The notes under the pieces: model-generated | Databases searched by the model: none | What the model was told of the DNA's origin: nothing | Seen by the model: only the letters and a program-made list of their open reading frames with translations | Shown: positions 52,021-61,670 of the stretch, in pieces | How positions within the stretch are numbered: position 1 is the first letter of the stretch | How the letters are laid out: each line of letters starts with the position of its first letter | Made by a program: the position numbers and the translations under genes | Source: Marinomonas alcarazii | GTDB taxonomy: Bacteria; Pseudomonadota; Gammaproteobacteria; Pseudomonadales; Marinomonadaceae | Assembly (NCBI RefSeq): GCF_003208215.1 | Contig: NZ_QKLW01000001.1 | Coordinates: 700,234 to 764,233, forward strand | Length of the DNA stretch: 64,000 nt | Reading direction: 5' to 3'

Positions 52021-52941
52021 ATGGATTTTAACGATATTTATTATTTTTACCTGACTGCTGAACATGGCGGTTACACTGCTGCTGAGCGAGTGTCAGGTAT
52101 TACAAAATCGCTTTTAAGTCGCCGAGTTGCGCAGCTAGAAGACAAGCTGGGTATCCAATTGATTCAGCGAAATAGTCGGCGTTTTTCTCTCACAGACGCT
52201 GGCCGACAATTATATGAAGGCGCCATTAATATGGTGGCAGAGGGGCAGTCTGCTTACGAATCTGTGGCGTTATTGCAGTCGGTTCCTTCGGGTGTGGTGC
52301 GGGTGAGCTGTCCGGTTTTATTGGCCCAGCACCATTTTTCGGTGTTTTTACCTGAGTTTATGAAGCAGTATCCCAAGGTTTCAGTGTATTTGGATGTAAC
52401 GGATAGAGACGTTCAGGTATTGGAAGAACGCATTGATATCGCGCTACGAACAAGGGGAGCCATCGTAAATGGGGCGGGTATGGTGGCGAAGAAATTGGGC
52501 ACCAGTAGAATGATTTTGGTAGCCAGTCCGCAGTTCATCGAAGAATTTGGTATGCCGACTCATCCAGATCAGCTTGCTAAAATGCCCACCTTGACAGAAG
52601 TCTTTGGTAAACAAGAGTCTGTCCATCAGTGGGAATTGCTCGGACCGAACAGCAGTATTTGTTTAGTGCAGCATCATCCAAGGTTGGTGTGTCTGAATCG
52701 TGGGTTGTTGCTTAGTTCGGCTGTGCAGGGTGTTGGTGTCGGACTGATGCCGGAAATTGTGGCGAGTGAAGACTTGGCAGCGGGAAATCTAGTGCGCGTA
52801 TTGCCTGATTGGACAACCAAGGTCAGTATCGTACAGGCGGTCTATTCTAATAGGAAAACCATGACGCCAGCATTAAGGGTGTTTTTAGAAAGTCTTATGC
52901 AATATTTTGCGGAAGTGGTGAGCCCTAATCCGTTTGATTAG
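52021..52941 (+). CDS. LysR family transcriptional regulator
   Basis: A 306-residue LysR protein: HTH at about 1-60 (YYFYLTAEHGGYTAAERVSGITKSLLSRRVAQLEDKLGIQLIQRNSRRFSLTDAG), effector domain behind. It lies 49 bases after the MFS gene in the same direction and may be in the efflux operon and regulate it. The ligand is unknown. The leader TAATTAGTCGATTT lacks a strong ribosome binding site. Confidence 0.9.
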   Translation: MDFNDIYYFYLTAEHGGYTAAERVSGITKSLLSRRVAQLEDKLGIQLIQRNSRRFSLTDAGRQLYEGAINMVAEGQSAYESVALLQSVPSGVVRVSCPVLLAQHHFSVFLPEFMKQYPKVSVYLDVTDRDVQVLEERIDIALRTRGAIVNGAGMVAKKLGTSRMILVASPQFIEEFGMPTHPDQLAKMPTLTEVFGKQESVHQWELLGPNSSICLVQHHPRLVCLNRGLLLSSAVQGVGVGLMPEIVASEDLAAGNLVRVLPDWTTKVSIVQAVYSNRKTMTPALRVFLESLMQYFAEVVSPNPFD

Positions 52942-52950
52942 CTTACATTC

Positions 52951-52974
52951 TCTCTTTCTCTTTCTCTTTCTCTT
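52951..52974 (+). repeat. Short tandem hexamer repeat (TCTCTT)4
   Basis: Four exact TCTCTT units sit just after the LysR stop and before the shared terminator. They are non-coding. Confidence 0.8.
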
Positions 52975-52981
52975 GCAGATG

Positions 52982-53013
52982 AAAAAAATAGCCCTTACAA
53001 GGGCTATTTTTTT
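52982..53013. terminator. Bidirectional terminator between LysR and ABC ATPase genes
   Basis: AAATAGCCCTT (52986-52996) and AAGGGCTATTT (52999-53009) with a 2-base loop, flanked by A and T runs. Confidence 0.88.
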
Positions 53014-53037
53014 ACTCTTTGTTCTTATCGTTTTTTC

Positions 53038-54141
53038 TTATCGTTCTGGCACAGGGCGGTTAACCAAGGCTTCACCGCGACTGTTAAATAAGTAGCAGTC
53101 TTCTTTTTTGATGCCGACGGTGACGCTTTCGCCGTTGCGAGTTAAGTTGGCGCCACTCACTTCTATGGTTAATTTATTGCCTTCAAATTGGCCGTAAAGA
53201 TAGGTTAGGCCACCGAGGTGTTCCGCTACGTCGATATCAAGGCTAAGTGTTAGGTCAGCGTCTTGGGTGTTTTCTTTAACATGCTCTGGGCGGATGCCAA
53301 ACTTAACCTTTTCATTGACCGAAACTTTTGTGCAATCGACTTCTAGTTCAACGGTTTGATTGGCGATTTCAATAACGGCAATGTCTTTGTTGTCTATGCT
53401 GACGACTTTGCCTTCTAAGAAGTTCATTTTAGGTGAGCCAATAAACCCAGCAACAAATTCGTTAGCAGGGTTGTGGTAAAGCTCAAGAGGGGATCCCACT
53501 TGTTCTACATTACCAGCGCGCAACACGACGATTTTATCTGCCAATGTCATGGCTTCGACTTGGTCGTGAGTCACATAAATCATGGTGGCTTTGAGTTTGT
53601 TATGTAGCTGCGCGATTTGGATACGCATGTCGACACGAAGTTCGGCGTCTAGATTAGAAAGCGGTTCGTCAAACAGGAAGACTTCTGGTTGACGAACGAT
53701 TGCGCGGCCAATGGCAACACGTTGGCGCTGTCCGCCTGATAGTTGTTTGGGTTTGCGATCGAGTAATTCATTCAGTTGAAGAATGTTGGCTGCATCGCTT
53801 ACTTGGGCTTTGATTTTTTCTGGGGCTACGCCATTCATGCGTAAACCAAAGCTCATATTTTCTTCCACTGTCATGTGTGGGTAGAGCGCATAGGATTGAA
53901 ATACCATGGCGACACCTCGATCTGCAGGTGCCACGCTGTTCATGTTGATGCCATTGATTTCTAACTTGCCATCGGTAATGTCTTCTAACCCTGCTATTAA
54001 ACGCAAAAGAGTTGATTTACCGCAGCCAGATGGACCCACGAAGACCACAAATTCACCGTCTTGAAGGTCTAAATTGACGCCATGAATTGTTTCAATGTCA
54101 TGAAACCGTTTGATGACGTTTGTTAGTTTTATCGTCGCCAT
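53038..54141 (-). CDS. Sugar ABC transporter ATP-binding protein (UgpC/MsmK type)
   Basis: A 367-residue CUT1-family ATPase. Walker A GPSGCGKST (about 37-45), signature LSGGQRQRVAIGRAIV, Walker B FLFDEPLSNLDAELR, and the C-terminal MalK-like regulatory OB domain (from about 235; FGIRPEHV). It powers import of an oligosaccharide with the two permeases at 55283-57009. AGGAAAGCCCTATTATGGCG leads to ATG 54141. It is transcribed after the IclR gene with an 18-base gap. Confidence 0.92.
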   Translation of the reverse strand: MATIKLTNVIKRFHDIETIHGVNLDLQDGEFVVFVGPSGCGKSTLLRLIAGLEDITDGKLEINGINMNSVAPADRGVAMVFQSYALYPHMTVEENMSFGLRMNGVAPEKIKAQVSDAANILQLNELLDRKPKQLSGGQRQRVAIGRAIVRQPEVFLFDEPLSNLDAELRVDMRIQIAQLHNKLKATMIYVTHDQVEAMTLADKIVVLRAGNVEQVGSPLELYHNPANEFVAGFIGSPKMNFLEGKVVSIDNKDIAVIEIANQTVELEVDCTKVSVNEKVKFGIRPEHVKENTQDADLTLSLDIDVAEHLGGLTYLYGQFEGNKLTIEVSGANLTRNGESVTVGIKKEDCYLFNSRGEALVNRPVPER

Positions 54142-54159
54142 AATAGGGCTTTCCTATGC

Positions 54160-54942
54160 TTAATTAGAGGCCATGGCCCCCATTCGGGTGGATACTTTCA
54201 TACAGGCTTCTTTCACCAGTGTTTGAAAGTGTTGAAAACGCGCGTCGTCTACTCGAAATTTTGGAGCGGTAATACTTAGCGCGGCGATGGGTTCGTTTCT
54301 GTGATTCAAAATAACAGAGGCGGCGCATTGAATGCCTTCCTCATGTTCTTCCAAATCTAGGGAGACTTTGCTTTCACGAATCTTAATAAGATCGTCTCTT
54401 AGCATTTGTTCGTTAATTAAGGTGGTGTCTGTGTGTTTGGTAAAGCTTTGCTCTTTAATAGCAGCGACCAATTGGTCTTCGCTAAGAAACGCCAGCATGG
54501 CTTTGCCAACACCGGTGCAATAAGCAGGGCCTTTTTTGCCCACGGCGGAGAATAGACGCAAGCTTTTCTGGCTTTCCAGTTTATCGATGTAGATCACATC
54601 CCCTCGATCAAGTACGGCAAGGTGAATGGTTTCGCCTGTTTCATCCCATAAATACTTAATTTGGTCTGCGGCAATGTCACGTATATCGATTTTTGCCCAC
54701 GCTTGATGGGCAAGCTCTAGTAGTCCATAGCCAGGGTGATAAAGCTGGGTGAATTCGTCAAAACGAACCAAGCCCTTTTCTGTTAGGGACATTAAAATTC
54801 GGTGAGCGGTGGCTTTTGGCAGGTCTGTTTTTTCAACCAAATCTGCAAAGCGTAATGGCACTTCTGCAACACATACTTCCTGTAGCAGGTTGAGTGCTTT
54901 GTCTAAAGATGAGCCTCCGCTCTTTGATTCTTGTTCTGCCAT
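54160..54942 (-). CDS. IclR family transcriptional regulator
   Basis: A 260-residue regulator with an N-terminal winged HTH (about 10-70; SLDKALNLLQEV, LPKATAHRILMSLTEKGLV) and a GAF-like effector domain (KKGPAYCTGVGKAMLAFLS). It is divergent from the sugar operon, with a TGGAA-N5-TTCCA site between them. The ligand is probably a sugar acid or keto-deoxy acid of the galactose pathway, by analogy with KdgR and DgoR-like systems. AAGGAAACCCAAT precedes ATG. Confidence 0.92.
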   Translation of the reverse strand: MAEQESKSGGSSLDKALNLLQEVCVAEVPLRFADLVEKTDLPKATAHRILMSLTEKGLVRFDEFTQLYHPGYGLLELAHQAWAKIDIRDIAADQIKYLWDETGETIHLAVLDRGDVIYIDKLESQKSLRLFSAVGKKGPAYCTGVGKAMLAFLSEDQLVAAIKEQSFTKHTDTTLINEQMLRDDLIKIRESKVSLDLEEHEEGIQCAASVILNHRNEPIAALSITAPKFRVDDARFQHFQTLVKEACMKVSTRMGAMASN

Positions 54943-55282
54943 ATTGGGTTTCCTTAATCTTTTTGAGGTATTTATACGACTAGGTTTTGCACTATTTTAT
55001 TAAAAAATAGACTGAAAATATCCATTTATAACCAATGAGTCGTGCCTTCAATCTGTTTGGTGCTCGTTCTAGCGGCGCTAATTTAATCGTATAAATCACT
55101 CTTGTTCTTATTCTTGTAAGGTAAATTTCACTTCAAAAAACCAAGTCTCAAAAATGTTCTAAATTGAGTATTGCAAAAAATGGAACTTTATTCCATTATT
55201 TTATTCATCGAGTTGTTTGAAGTAAAATTCAAGTAGCAAGTAGGCGATTTATAAATTAATAAAAATAAGAGGTGTGTGCGCC
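54943..55282. promoter_or_regulatory. Divergent promoter region with candidate IclR operator
   Basis: The 340-base gap has no gene. AATGGAA (55179-55185), 5 bases, TTCCATT (55191-55197) is a perfect palindrome of the IclR-family type (TGGAA-N5-TTCCA). It lies between a possible -35 TTGCAA (55171-55176) and -10 CATTAT (55194-55199), spacer 17, so bound IclR would block the rightward operon. Confidence 0.6.
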
Positions 55283-56158
55283 ATGCAGAAATTGCATAGC
55301 AGGCAGCAGCAATGGATGCCGGTTTTGTTCTTAGCGCCAGCAGTCATTTTGTTTGTGGTCTACGTGATCTTTCCGATTCTTCAGAGTATTTGGCTGAGCT
55401 TCTATGAATGGGACGGGATTGGAGAAAAAACGTTCGTAGGCTTTAGTAACTACTTGGAGCTGTTTGATGATTATCAGTTTTGGGTAGCATTAAAAAACAA
55501 TATCTACTGGATGGTTTTCTTCATGTTAGCGCCGCCTATTGGCTTGGGTATTGCGTTATTTCTAAATCAAAAAATCATGGGCATACGTTTAGTTAAGTCT
55601 ATGTTTTTCTTTCCTTTTGTCATCTCTCAAGTTGTTGTTGGCTTGGTTTTCTCTTGGTTCTATGATCCATCATTTGGTCTTTTTAATAAGGCGATTGGGC
55701 TGTTCGGAATGGAACCTGTGGCGGTGTTATCCGATGAGAATTGGGTGACATTTGGCATCATAGTCGCGGGTCTTTGGCCGCAAATCGCTTATTGCATGAT
55801 CTTGTATCTCACAGGCTTAAATAACCTTAATCCGGATCAAATCGAAGCTGCACGTTTAGACGGTGCCCATGGTTGGAAAATGCTGCGTCATGTCATTTTG
55901 CCTCAATTACGACCTGCTACTTTTATTGCGGTGGTGGTGACGGTAATTGGTGCCTTACGAAGCTTCGACCTTGTGGCGACAATGACAAGTGGTGGTCCAT
56001 TTGGTACATCCAGTGTGCTTGCATACTTCATGTATGAGCAGTCCATCTTTAACTATCGTGCCGGTTATGGTGCAGCGATTGCGACAGTGCTGTTCTTGAT
56101 TATGGATATTTATATCGCCTACTTCTTGTGGCGCATGCTGAAGAGTGAGAAAGCCTAA
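55283..56158 (+). CDS. Sugar ABC transporter permease (MalF/UgpA type)
   Basis: A 291-residue CUT1 permease with six helices. The EAA loop reads EAARLDGAHGWKMLRHVILPQLRPA (about 190-214). It forms the channel with the next permease. I start at ATG 55283, 10 bases after GAGG, rather than the GTG three codons earlier. It overlaps the next gene by TAATG. No solute-binding protein gene precedes it, as is usual in CUT1 operons. Confidence 0.92.
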   Translation: MQKLHSRQQQWMPVLFLAPAVILFVVYVIFPILQSIWLSFYEWDGIGEKTFVGFSNYLELFDDYQFWVALKNNIYWMVFFMLAPPIGLGIALFLNQKIMGIRLVKSMFFFPFVISQVVVGLVFSWFYDPSFGLFNKAIGLFGMEPVAVLSDENWVTFGIIVAGLWPQIAYCMILYLTGLNNLNPDQIEAARLDGAHGWKMLRHVILPQLRPATFIAVVVTVIGALRSFDLVATMTSGGPFGTSSVLAYFMYEQSIFNYRAGYGAAIATVLFLIMDIYIAYFLWRMLKSEKA

Positions 56159-57009
56159 TGTTTCCAACTCCTATAGAAAAAAGATCATTACCTTTTAATT
56201 TAAGCTATCGAGCAGCGGTATGGATTGCTTTGGCACTTTGGCTATTGCCCCTTGTGGCTGTGTTGTTAACTTCAGCGCGTTCAACTGCCGATATTAATGC
56301 CGGCAATTACTGGGGAATTCCTTCCGAATGGATGTTGTTCGAAAACTACATGACGGTGTTTTCTGAAACGCCCATGTTGCGTTATTTGTTGAACTCTATC
56401 TTTATTACTTTGCCTGCTGTTTTTGGGGCGGTTGCTTTGTCTACCTTGGCGGGTTATGCGTTAGCCAAGTTTAAGTTTCGCGGTAATGTTGCTCTTTTTG
56501 CGGCGTTTATCGCGGGTAACTTTGTTCCTTTTCAAATTCTTATGATTCCAGTGCGCGATCTAACGATCAGCATGGGACTGTATGACACAGCGTCAGGTTT
56601 GATTCTCTTTCATATTGCTTTTCAAACCGGCTTTTGTACCTTGTTTATGCGTAACTTCATTGTTGGCTTGCCGGATGAACTGATTGAAGCGGCGCGCGTG
56701 GAAGGGGTGAGTGAGTGGCAGATCTTCTGGCATATTGTGTTGCCTTTGGTTCGTCCTGCTTTAGCAGCGTTGTCTGTTCTGATTTTTACCTTTATTTGGA
56801 ATGACTATTTCTGGGCTTTGGTACTGGTACAAAGTGATGAAGTGCGCCCAATTACGGCGGGTATTAGCGCATTAAAAGGACAGTGGATGGCGTCTTGGCA
56901 GCTGATTGCTGCGGGATCTATTGTGGCGGCATTGCCACCCGTTATTTTGTTCTTTGCTATGCAGCGTCATTTTATTGCGGGCTTAACATTAGGTGCTACG
57001 AAAGGATAA
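56158..57009 (+). CDS. Sugar ABC transporter permease (MalG/UgpE type)
   Basis: A 283-residue partner permease with six helices and EAA loop EAARVEGVSEWQIFWHIVLPLVRPA (about 178-202). The LLPLVAVLLTSARS start and the C-terminal FIAGLTLGATKG are typical of MalG-like CUT1 proteins. Coupled to the upstream permease by TAATG; the alpha-galactosidase gene starts 6 bases after its stop, so the transport and hydrolysis genes are one operon. Confidence 0.92.
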   Translation: MFPTPIEKRSLPFNLSYRAAVWIALALWLLPLVAVLLTSARSTADINAGNYWGIPSEWMLFENYMTVFSETPMLRYLLNSIFITLPAVFGAVALSTLAGYALAKFKFRGNVALFAAFIAGNFVPFQILMIPVRDLTISMGLYDTASGLILFHIAFQTGFCTLFMRNFIVGLPDELIEAARVEGVSEWQIFWHIVLPLVRPALAALSVLIFTFIWNDYFWALVLVQSDEVRPITAGISALKGQWMASWQLIAAGSIVAALPPVILFFAMQRHFIAGLTLGATKG

Positions 57010-57015
57010 TCACTC

Positions 57016-59160
57016 ATGTCTGATGTGAAGAACGTGACTTTTTATCGCCAAGACCAGCAACAGAAAACCTTGGTGATAGCGTGTCCGGTACAGGGTTCTC
57101 CTGAACTGCTGTATTTTGGCGACGTTTTACCTGCAGCGACTGATTTGGGCTATGTGTATTTGTCGCAACAAGCGGCCATACCGCAAGGCATGATGGACAA
57201 GCCAACGCCAATGTCGCTGATTCCTGAAGCGGGGCGAGGCTGGTTGCAAACACCAGCGGTAGAAGCCAGCGCGCAAGACCGTCCAACGTGGGCGGCATGC
57301 TGGACTTTGCTGGATGTGACAGAGCAGCAAGATGGCTTTGTCATTCGCTTAGAAGACAAGGTTGCACAATTATCTGTTGCGTTAGAAATTGGTTTGTTGC
57401 CGTCTGGGGTATTACGCCAGCAGTTAACATTGACCAATCAAGGTGAATCGAATGTGACCGTACAGCGTTTGGCGTGTACCTTGCCCGTTGTTACTCAGTT
57501 TACAGAGCGTATGGGCTTTTATGGCCGTTGGTGCCAAGAATTTCAGCAAGAGCGTAGCGATTGGCAGTCCACTTGGTTACAAGAGAATCGTAACGGGCGC
57601 AATTCTCAGGCGAACTTTCCTGCGGTGATTGTTGGCGAGCAGGGCTTTGGTGAGCAGCAAGGCGAGCTGGTCGGTGCGCATTTGGCGTGGAGCGGTAATC
57701 ACAGATTAAAAGCCGATTACACCGCGGAAGGTCACCGTTATTTACAAGCTGAAGTCTTGTATTTGCCAGGTGAAATTGTACTTGCTGGCAACGACTCTAT
57801 TTCGACACCAGAATTGTTAGCGGCACACAGCGCTTCAGGCCTGAACGCCATGAGCCAGCAATTTCATCAGGAAGCGCGAGATCGCCTGAAGTTAACCAAG
57901 CCTCGTCCTGTCCATCTCAATACTTGGGAAGCCTTTTATTTTGATCACGATATGACCAAGCTGAAAGCGCTGGCGAAAGCAGCCGCTGATGTTGGTGTTG
58001 AACGTTACATTCTTGATGATGGTTGGTTCCGTGGTCGTGATAATGATAAGGCCGCTTTGGGCGATTGGTTCGTTGATGACATAAAGTACCCAGATGGCTT
58101 GATGCCATTGATTCGTTATGTGAAAGACGATCTAGGCATGGAGTTTGGTTTGTGGTTTGAGCCTGAAATGGTCAATCCAGATTCCGATTTATTTCGTGCT
58201 CACCCTGATTGGGCGTTGCAATTGCCGCAGTACGAGCCAGCGCTTGCGCGTAATCAATTAGTGTTGAACCTAGCCAAACCAGAAGCTTATCAATACATTC
58301 GTGAGCGCTTGTTTGCTTTGTTTACGGAATATCCGATTGACTATGTGAAATGGGACATGAACCGAGACTACACGCAGCCAAGTGGTGACATTGCGCCACA
58401 GGCCCGTGTGCAAGTAGAGGCTTTGTACCGTTTACTGAGCGAGCTTAATCAGTCGTTTCCAGCGATGGAAATTGAGAGTTGCTCGTCTGGTGGTGCGCGA
58501 GTGGACTTCGGTATTTTGAATTTTACCAAGCGTTTCTGGGCGTCCGATTGTAACGATGCTTTGGAGCGTCAAACGATCCAGCGCGGCTTCAGTTATTTTT
58601 TACCTCCAGAAGTCATGGGTTCTCATATCGGCCCAGATAAGAGCCATACGACAAGCCGAATCCATGATGTGGCGTTTCGAGCTGGAACAGCGATGTTAGG
58701 GCATTTAGGTATTGAATGGAATTTGCTGGATGCAAACGCTGAGCAAAAAGCCACTATTGCCAAATGGTTATCTCATTACAAACAGTATCGAAGTGTCTTG
58801 CACGAAGGTAATAACTGGCGTTTGCCAAGCGCCGATGGTCGAGCGCAAACCCAATGGGCATTGAGCCAAGACAGAATGCAAGGTTTGGCCGTTTATAGTC
58901 AGTTAAGCATGCCAAAGCAAGCGCAAACCTTGCCGATTTGTTTACCCAATTTACTGCCAGAGCAGCTCTATCGAGTCTCGGTTCTGGAGCACAGTCCATT
59001 GCCAGGTCATCTGATGAAAGCTTTGCCTGCGTGGTGGCAACAAGATCTTATTTTGAATGGTGCGAGTTTGAGTCAAGTTGGGCTGAGATTGCCTATTTTT
59101 GATCCAGAATCTCTAGTATTGATAGCGATTCAAGCCGTACCTGCAGCGGAGAAGCACTGA
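57016..59160 (+). CDS. Alpha-galactosidase, glycoside hydrolase family 36
   Basis: A 714-residue GH36 enzyme: N-terminal beta-sandwich (1-300), TIM-barrel (about 300-620) and C-terminal beta domain. The nucleophile is Asp447 (YVKWDMNRDY) and the likely acid/base Asp511 (FWASDCNDALER); ESCSSGGARVDFG and GSHIGPDKSHTTSR are family blocks. It has no signal peptide, so it cleaves imported alpha-galactosides (melibiose, raffinose or galactosylglycerol types) inside the cell. It follows the permeases within 6 bases. Galactose feeds the oxidative pathway encoded downstream. Confidence 0.94.
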   Translation: MSDVKNVTFYRQDQQQKTLVIACPVQGSPELLYFGDVLPAATDLGYVYLSQQAAIPQGMMDKPTPMSLIPEAGRGWLQTPAVEASAQDRPTWAACWTLLDVTEQQDGFVIRLEDKVAQLSVALEIGLLPSGVLRQQLTLTNQGESNVTVQRLACTLPVVTQFTERMGFYGRWCQEFQQERSDWQSTWLQENRNGRNSQANFPAVIVGEQGFGEQQGELVGAHLAWSGNHRLKADYTAEGHRYLQAEVLYLPGEIVLAGNDSISTPELLAAHSASGLNAMSQQFHQEARDRLKLTKPRPVHLNTWEAFYFDHDMTKLKALAKAAADVGVERYILDDGWFRGRDNDKAALGDWFVDDIKYPDGLMPLIRYVKDDLGMEFGLWFEPEMVNPDSDLFRAHPDWALQLPQYEPALARNQLVLNLAKPEAYQYIRERLFALFTEYPIDYVKWDMNRDYTQPSGDIAPQARVQVEALYRLLSELNQSFPAMEIESCSSGGARVDFGILNFTKRFWASDCNDALERQTIQRGFSYFLPPEVMGSHIGPDKSHTTSRIHDVAFRAGTAMLGHLGIEWNLLDANAEQKATIAKWLSHYKQYRSVLHEGNNWRLPSADGRAQTQWALSQDRMQGLAVYSQLSMPKQAQTLPICLPNLLPEQLYRVSVLEHSPLPGHLMKALPAWWQQDLILNGASLSQVGLRLPIFDPESLVLIAIQAVPAAEKH

Positions 59161-60897
59161 ATGAGCGATACAAATAACAAAGATAAAAAACCATTACGCA
59201 GTCAGCAATGGTACGGTAAGTTAGATAAAGATGGATTTATTCATCGCAGCTGGATGAAGAACCAAGGTTTACCTGATCACAGTTTTGATGGTCGTCCAAT
59301 TATTGGAATCTGCAACTCATGGAGTGAATTGACGCCATGTAACGCACATCTTCGTGAATTGGCTGAATACGTAAAACGTGGCGTATGGGAAGCGGGCGGT
59401 GTGCCGCTTGAGTTTCCTGTGATGTCGTTAGGCGAAACCCAAATGAAGCCGACTGCGATGCTGTTTCGCAACCTGATGAGTATGGACGTTGAAGAATCCA
59501 TGCGCGCGTACGGAATGGACGGTGTTGTGTTATTGGGTGGTTGTGACAAAACCACGCCAGCGCAATTAATGGGCGCTTGTTCGGTGGATTTGCCGACGAT
59601 TGTAGTGTCCTCCGGCCCTATGTTGAATGGTAAATATCGCGGTAAAGATATTGGCTCTGGTACGGACGTATGGAAATTCAGTGAAGCGGTTCGCGGTGGC
59701 AAAATGAGCCTAGACGCTTTCATGCGAGCGGAGTCTGGCATGTCTCGTTCTCGTGGTACTTGTATGACCATGGGCACAGCATCGACTATGTCTTGTTTGG
59801 TGGAAGCCTTGGGCATGTCTCTTCCTGAAAACGGCACTTTGCCAGCGGTCGATGCTCGTCGTCAGGCGTTGGCTCACATGACCGGTGCTCGCATTGTTGA
59901 GATGGTCAAAGAAGATCTAAAACCTTCTGATATTTTGACTAAGACAGCGTTTGAAAATGCCATTCGCGCCAATGCGGCGATTGGTGGTTCTACGAACGCA
60001 GTAGTGCATCTATTGGCGATTGCAGGTCGTGTGGGTGTGGATTTGACGCTAGAAGATTGGGATCGTATTGGTGCGGAAATTCCATGTCTTGTTGATTTGA
60101 TGCCATCCGGTCGATTCTTGATGGAAGACTTCCATTACGCCGGCGGTTTCCCTGCGCTAATTCAGCGTTTAAGCCATTTGTTTGATATGAACGCTAACAC
60201 CGTTTGTGGCGCTACTTTGGGTGAGATTACCGAAGGGGCTGAATGTTTCAACGAAGAAGTGATTCGTCCAATTGATCAGCCTTTGCGAGCGAATGCGGGG
60301 ATTGCGGTGTTGCGTGGTAACTTGTCGCCACTTGGGGCGATTATTAAACCGAGCGCTGCCACACCGGCTTTGTTGCAACACACGGGTAAAGCCGTGGTGT
60401 TTGAAAACATCGAAGACTACAAAGCTCGTATCGATACGCCAGAACTAGAAGTCGACAAAGATTCAATTCTGGTGCTGAAAGGCTGTGGTCCAAAAGGGTA
60501 TCCGGGTATGCCTGAAGTGGGCAATATGGCGTTGCCAAGTAAATTATTAGAACAAGGCATTACTGACATGGTTCGTATTAGTGATGCACGCATGAGCGGA
60601 ACGGCATTCGGTACTGTGGTGTTGCATGTGGCTCCTGAATCGACCGTCGGTGGACCGTTGGCCTTGGTGCAAAACGGTGATGAAATCACCCTTGATGTTG
60701 AAGGACGTGGTTTGCATTTGCATATTTCCGATGAAGAAATGGCAGCTCGTCAAGCCGCATGGCAGCCAGAAGAAAGTGATTACAATCGTGGATATGCTAA
60801 GTTGTACATTGATCATGTTATGCAGGCTGATCAAGGTGCGGATTTAGACTTCTTGGTTGGCAAGAGTGGATCGAAAGTCAGTAGGGAGTCTCATTAA
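59161..60897 (+). CDS. IlvD/Edd-family sugar-acid dehydratase (probable galactonate or arabinonate dehydratase)
   Basis: A 578-residue Fe-S dehydratase. Cluster ligands expected at Cys51 (GICNSW), Cys128 (LLGGCDKTTPAQ) and Cys201 (GTCMTMG); CDK carries the carbamylated-Lys region. It is closest by pattern to the L-arabinonate/D-galactonate dehydratases of the IlvD/Edd family, not to isoleucine-valine IlvD. In context it should turn D-galactonate into 2-keto-3-deoxygalactonate, replacing the enolase-fold DgoD of E. coli. The start follows the GH36 stop directly. Confidence 0.87.
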   Translation: MSDTNNKDKKPLRSQQWYGKLDKDGFIHRSWMKNQGLPDHSFDGRPIIGICNSWSELTPCNAHLRELAEYVKRGVWEAGGVPLEFPVMSLGETQMKPTAMLFRNLMSMDVEESMRAYGMDGVVLLGGCDKTTPAQLMGACSVDLPTIVVSSGPMLNGKYRGKDIGSGTDVWKFSEAVRGGKMSLDAFMRAESGMSRSRGTCMTMGTASTMSCLVEALGMSLPENGTLPAVDARRQALAHMTGARIVEMVKEDLKPSDILTKTAFENAIRANAAIGGSTNAVVHLLAIAGRVGVDLTLEDWDRIGAEIPCLVDLMPSGRFLMEDFHYAGGFPALIQRLSHLFDMNANTVCGATLGEITEGAECFNEEVIRPIDQPLRANAGIAVLRGNLSPLGAIIKPSAATPALLQHTGKAVVFENIEDYKARIDTPELEVDKDSILVLKGCGPKGYPGMPEVGNMALPSKLLEQGITDMVRISDARMSGTAFGTVVLHVAPESTVGGPLALVQNGDEITLDVEGRGLHLHISDEEMAARQAAWQPEESDYNRGYAKLYIDHVMQADQGADLDFLVGKSGSKVSRESH

Positions 60898-61670
60898 TGA
60901 CCAATAATAAAAATAAAACGGTTTATCCTAGTTTAAAAGGGCGTCACGCGTTAGTAAGTGGTGGCGCATCCGGCATAGGTGAAGCCTTGGTGCGAGCCTT
61001 GGCTCAGCAAGGTTGCTTGGTCAGCTTTTTCGATATCGATCAAACAGCCGGTGATAGTCTTGCCAAAGAGCTAAACGATCAGGGATTAAGCGCGAACTTT
61101 AATCTGGTTGATTTAACAGAAATAGATACGCTTCAAAAAGTGATTACTGAGCGCATGGCTGAATGGGGTGCGATCCGTATTCTCGTTAATAATGCGGCCA
61201 ACGATCATCGTCATACTTTACAAGACTTGACCTCTGATGCGTTTGATCAATGCATGTCGGTCAATTTAAAGCATCATTTCTTTGCGGCTCAAGCGGTTGC
61301 GCCTGCCATGGCTGAAGCGGGTGGCGGTAGCATTATTAACATGAGCTCCAACTCTTGGATGCTAGGGCTGGCAGGTTATCCTGGTTACGTAACAGCTAAA
61401 GCGGGTATTTCAGGCTTAACCAAAGGCTTGGCTCGTGAGCTTGGTGGGCAGAAAATTCGTGTAAATACGGTGCTACCCGGTTGGGTCATGACAGAAAAGC
61501 AAAAGCGTTTATGGCTAACGCCAGAGGCGGAAGCAGAACTCATGACGCAGCAAGCGCTGAAAGAAAAAATTGAACCTGAAGATGTGGCGGATTTGGTGTT
61601 GTTTTTGGGCGCTGATGACAGCCGAATGATCTCTGGGCAAAGTTTGGTTGTGGACGGAGGGCGCTTGTAA
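60897..61670 (+). CDS. SDR-family dehydrogenase, probable D-galactose 1-dehydrogenase
   Basis: A 257-residue classical SDR: GGASGIG (22-28) cofactor loop, NNAA (98-101), Ser150-Ser153 region, Tyr164-x3-Lys168 (YVTAK), and GQSLVVDGG at the end. Asp46-containing FDID suggests NAD. In this operon it should oxidise galactose to galactono-lactone, but related operons use such SDRs on other sugars or sugar acids, so the step is inferred. Overlaps neighbours on both sides by TAATG. Confidence 0.86.
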   Translation: MTNNKNKTVYPSLKGRHALVSGGASGIGEALVRALAQQGCLVSFFDIDQTAGDSLAKELNDQGLSANFNLVDLTEIDTLQKVITERMAEWGAIRILVNNAANDHRHTLQDLTSDAFDQCMSVNLKHHFFAAQAVAPAMAEAGGGSIINMSSNSWMLGLAGYPGYVTAKAGISGLTKGLARELGGQKIRVNTVLPGWVMTEKQKRLWLTPEAEAELMTQQALKEKIEPEDVADLVLFLGADDSRMISGQSLVVDGGRL

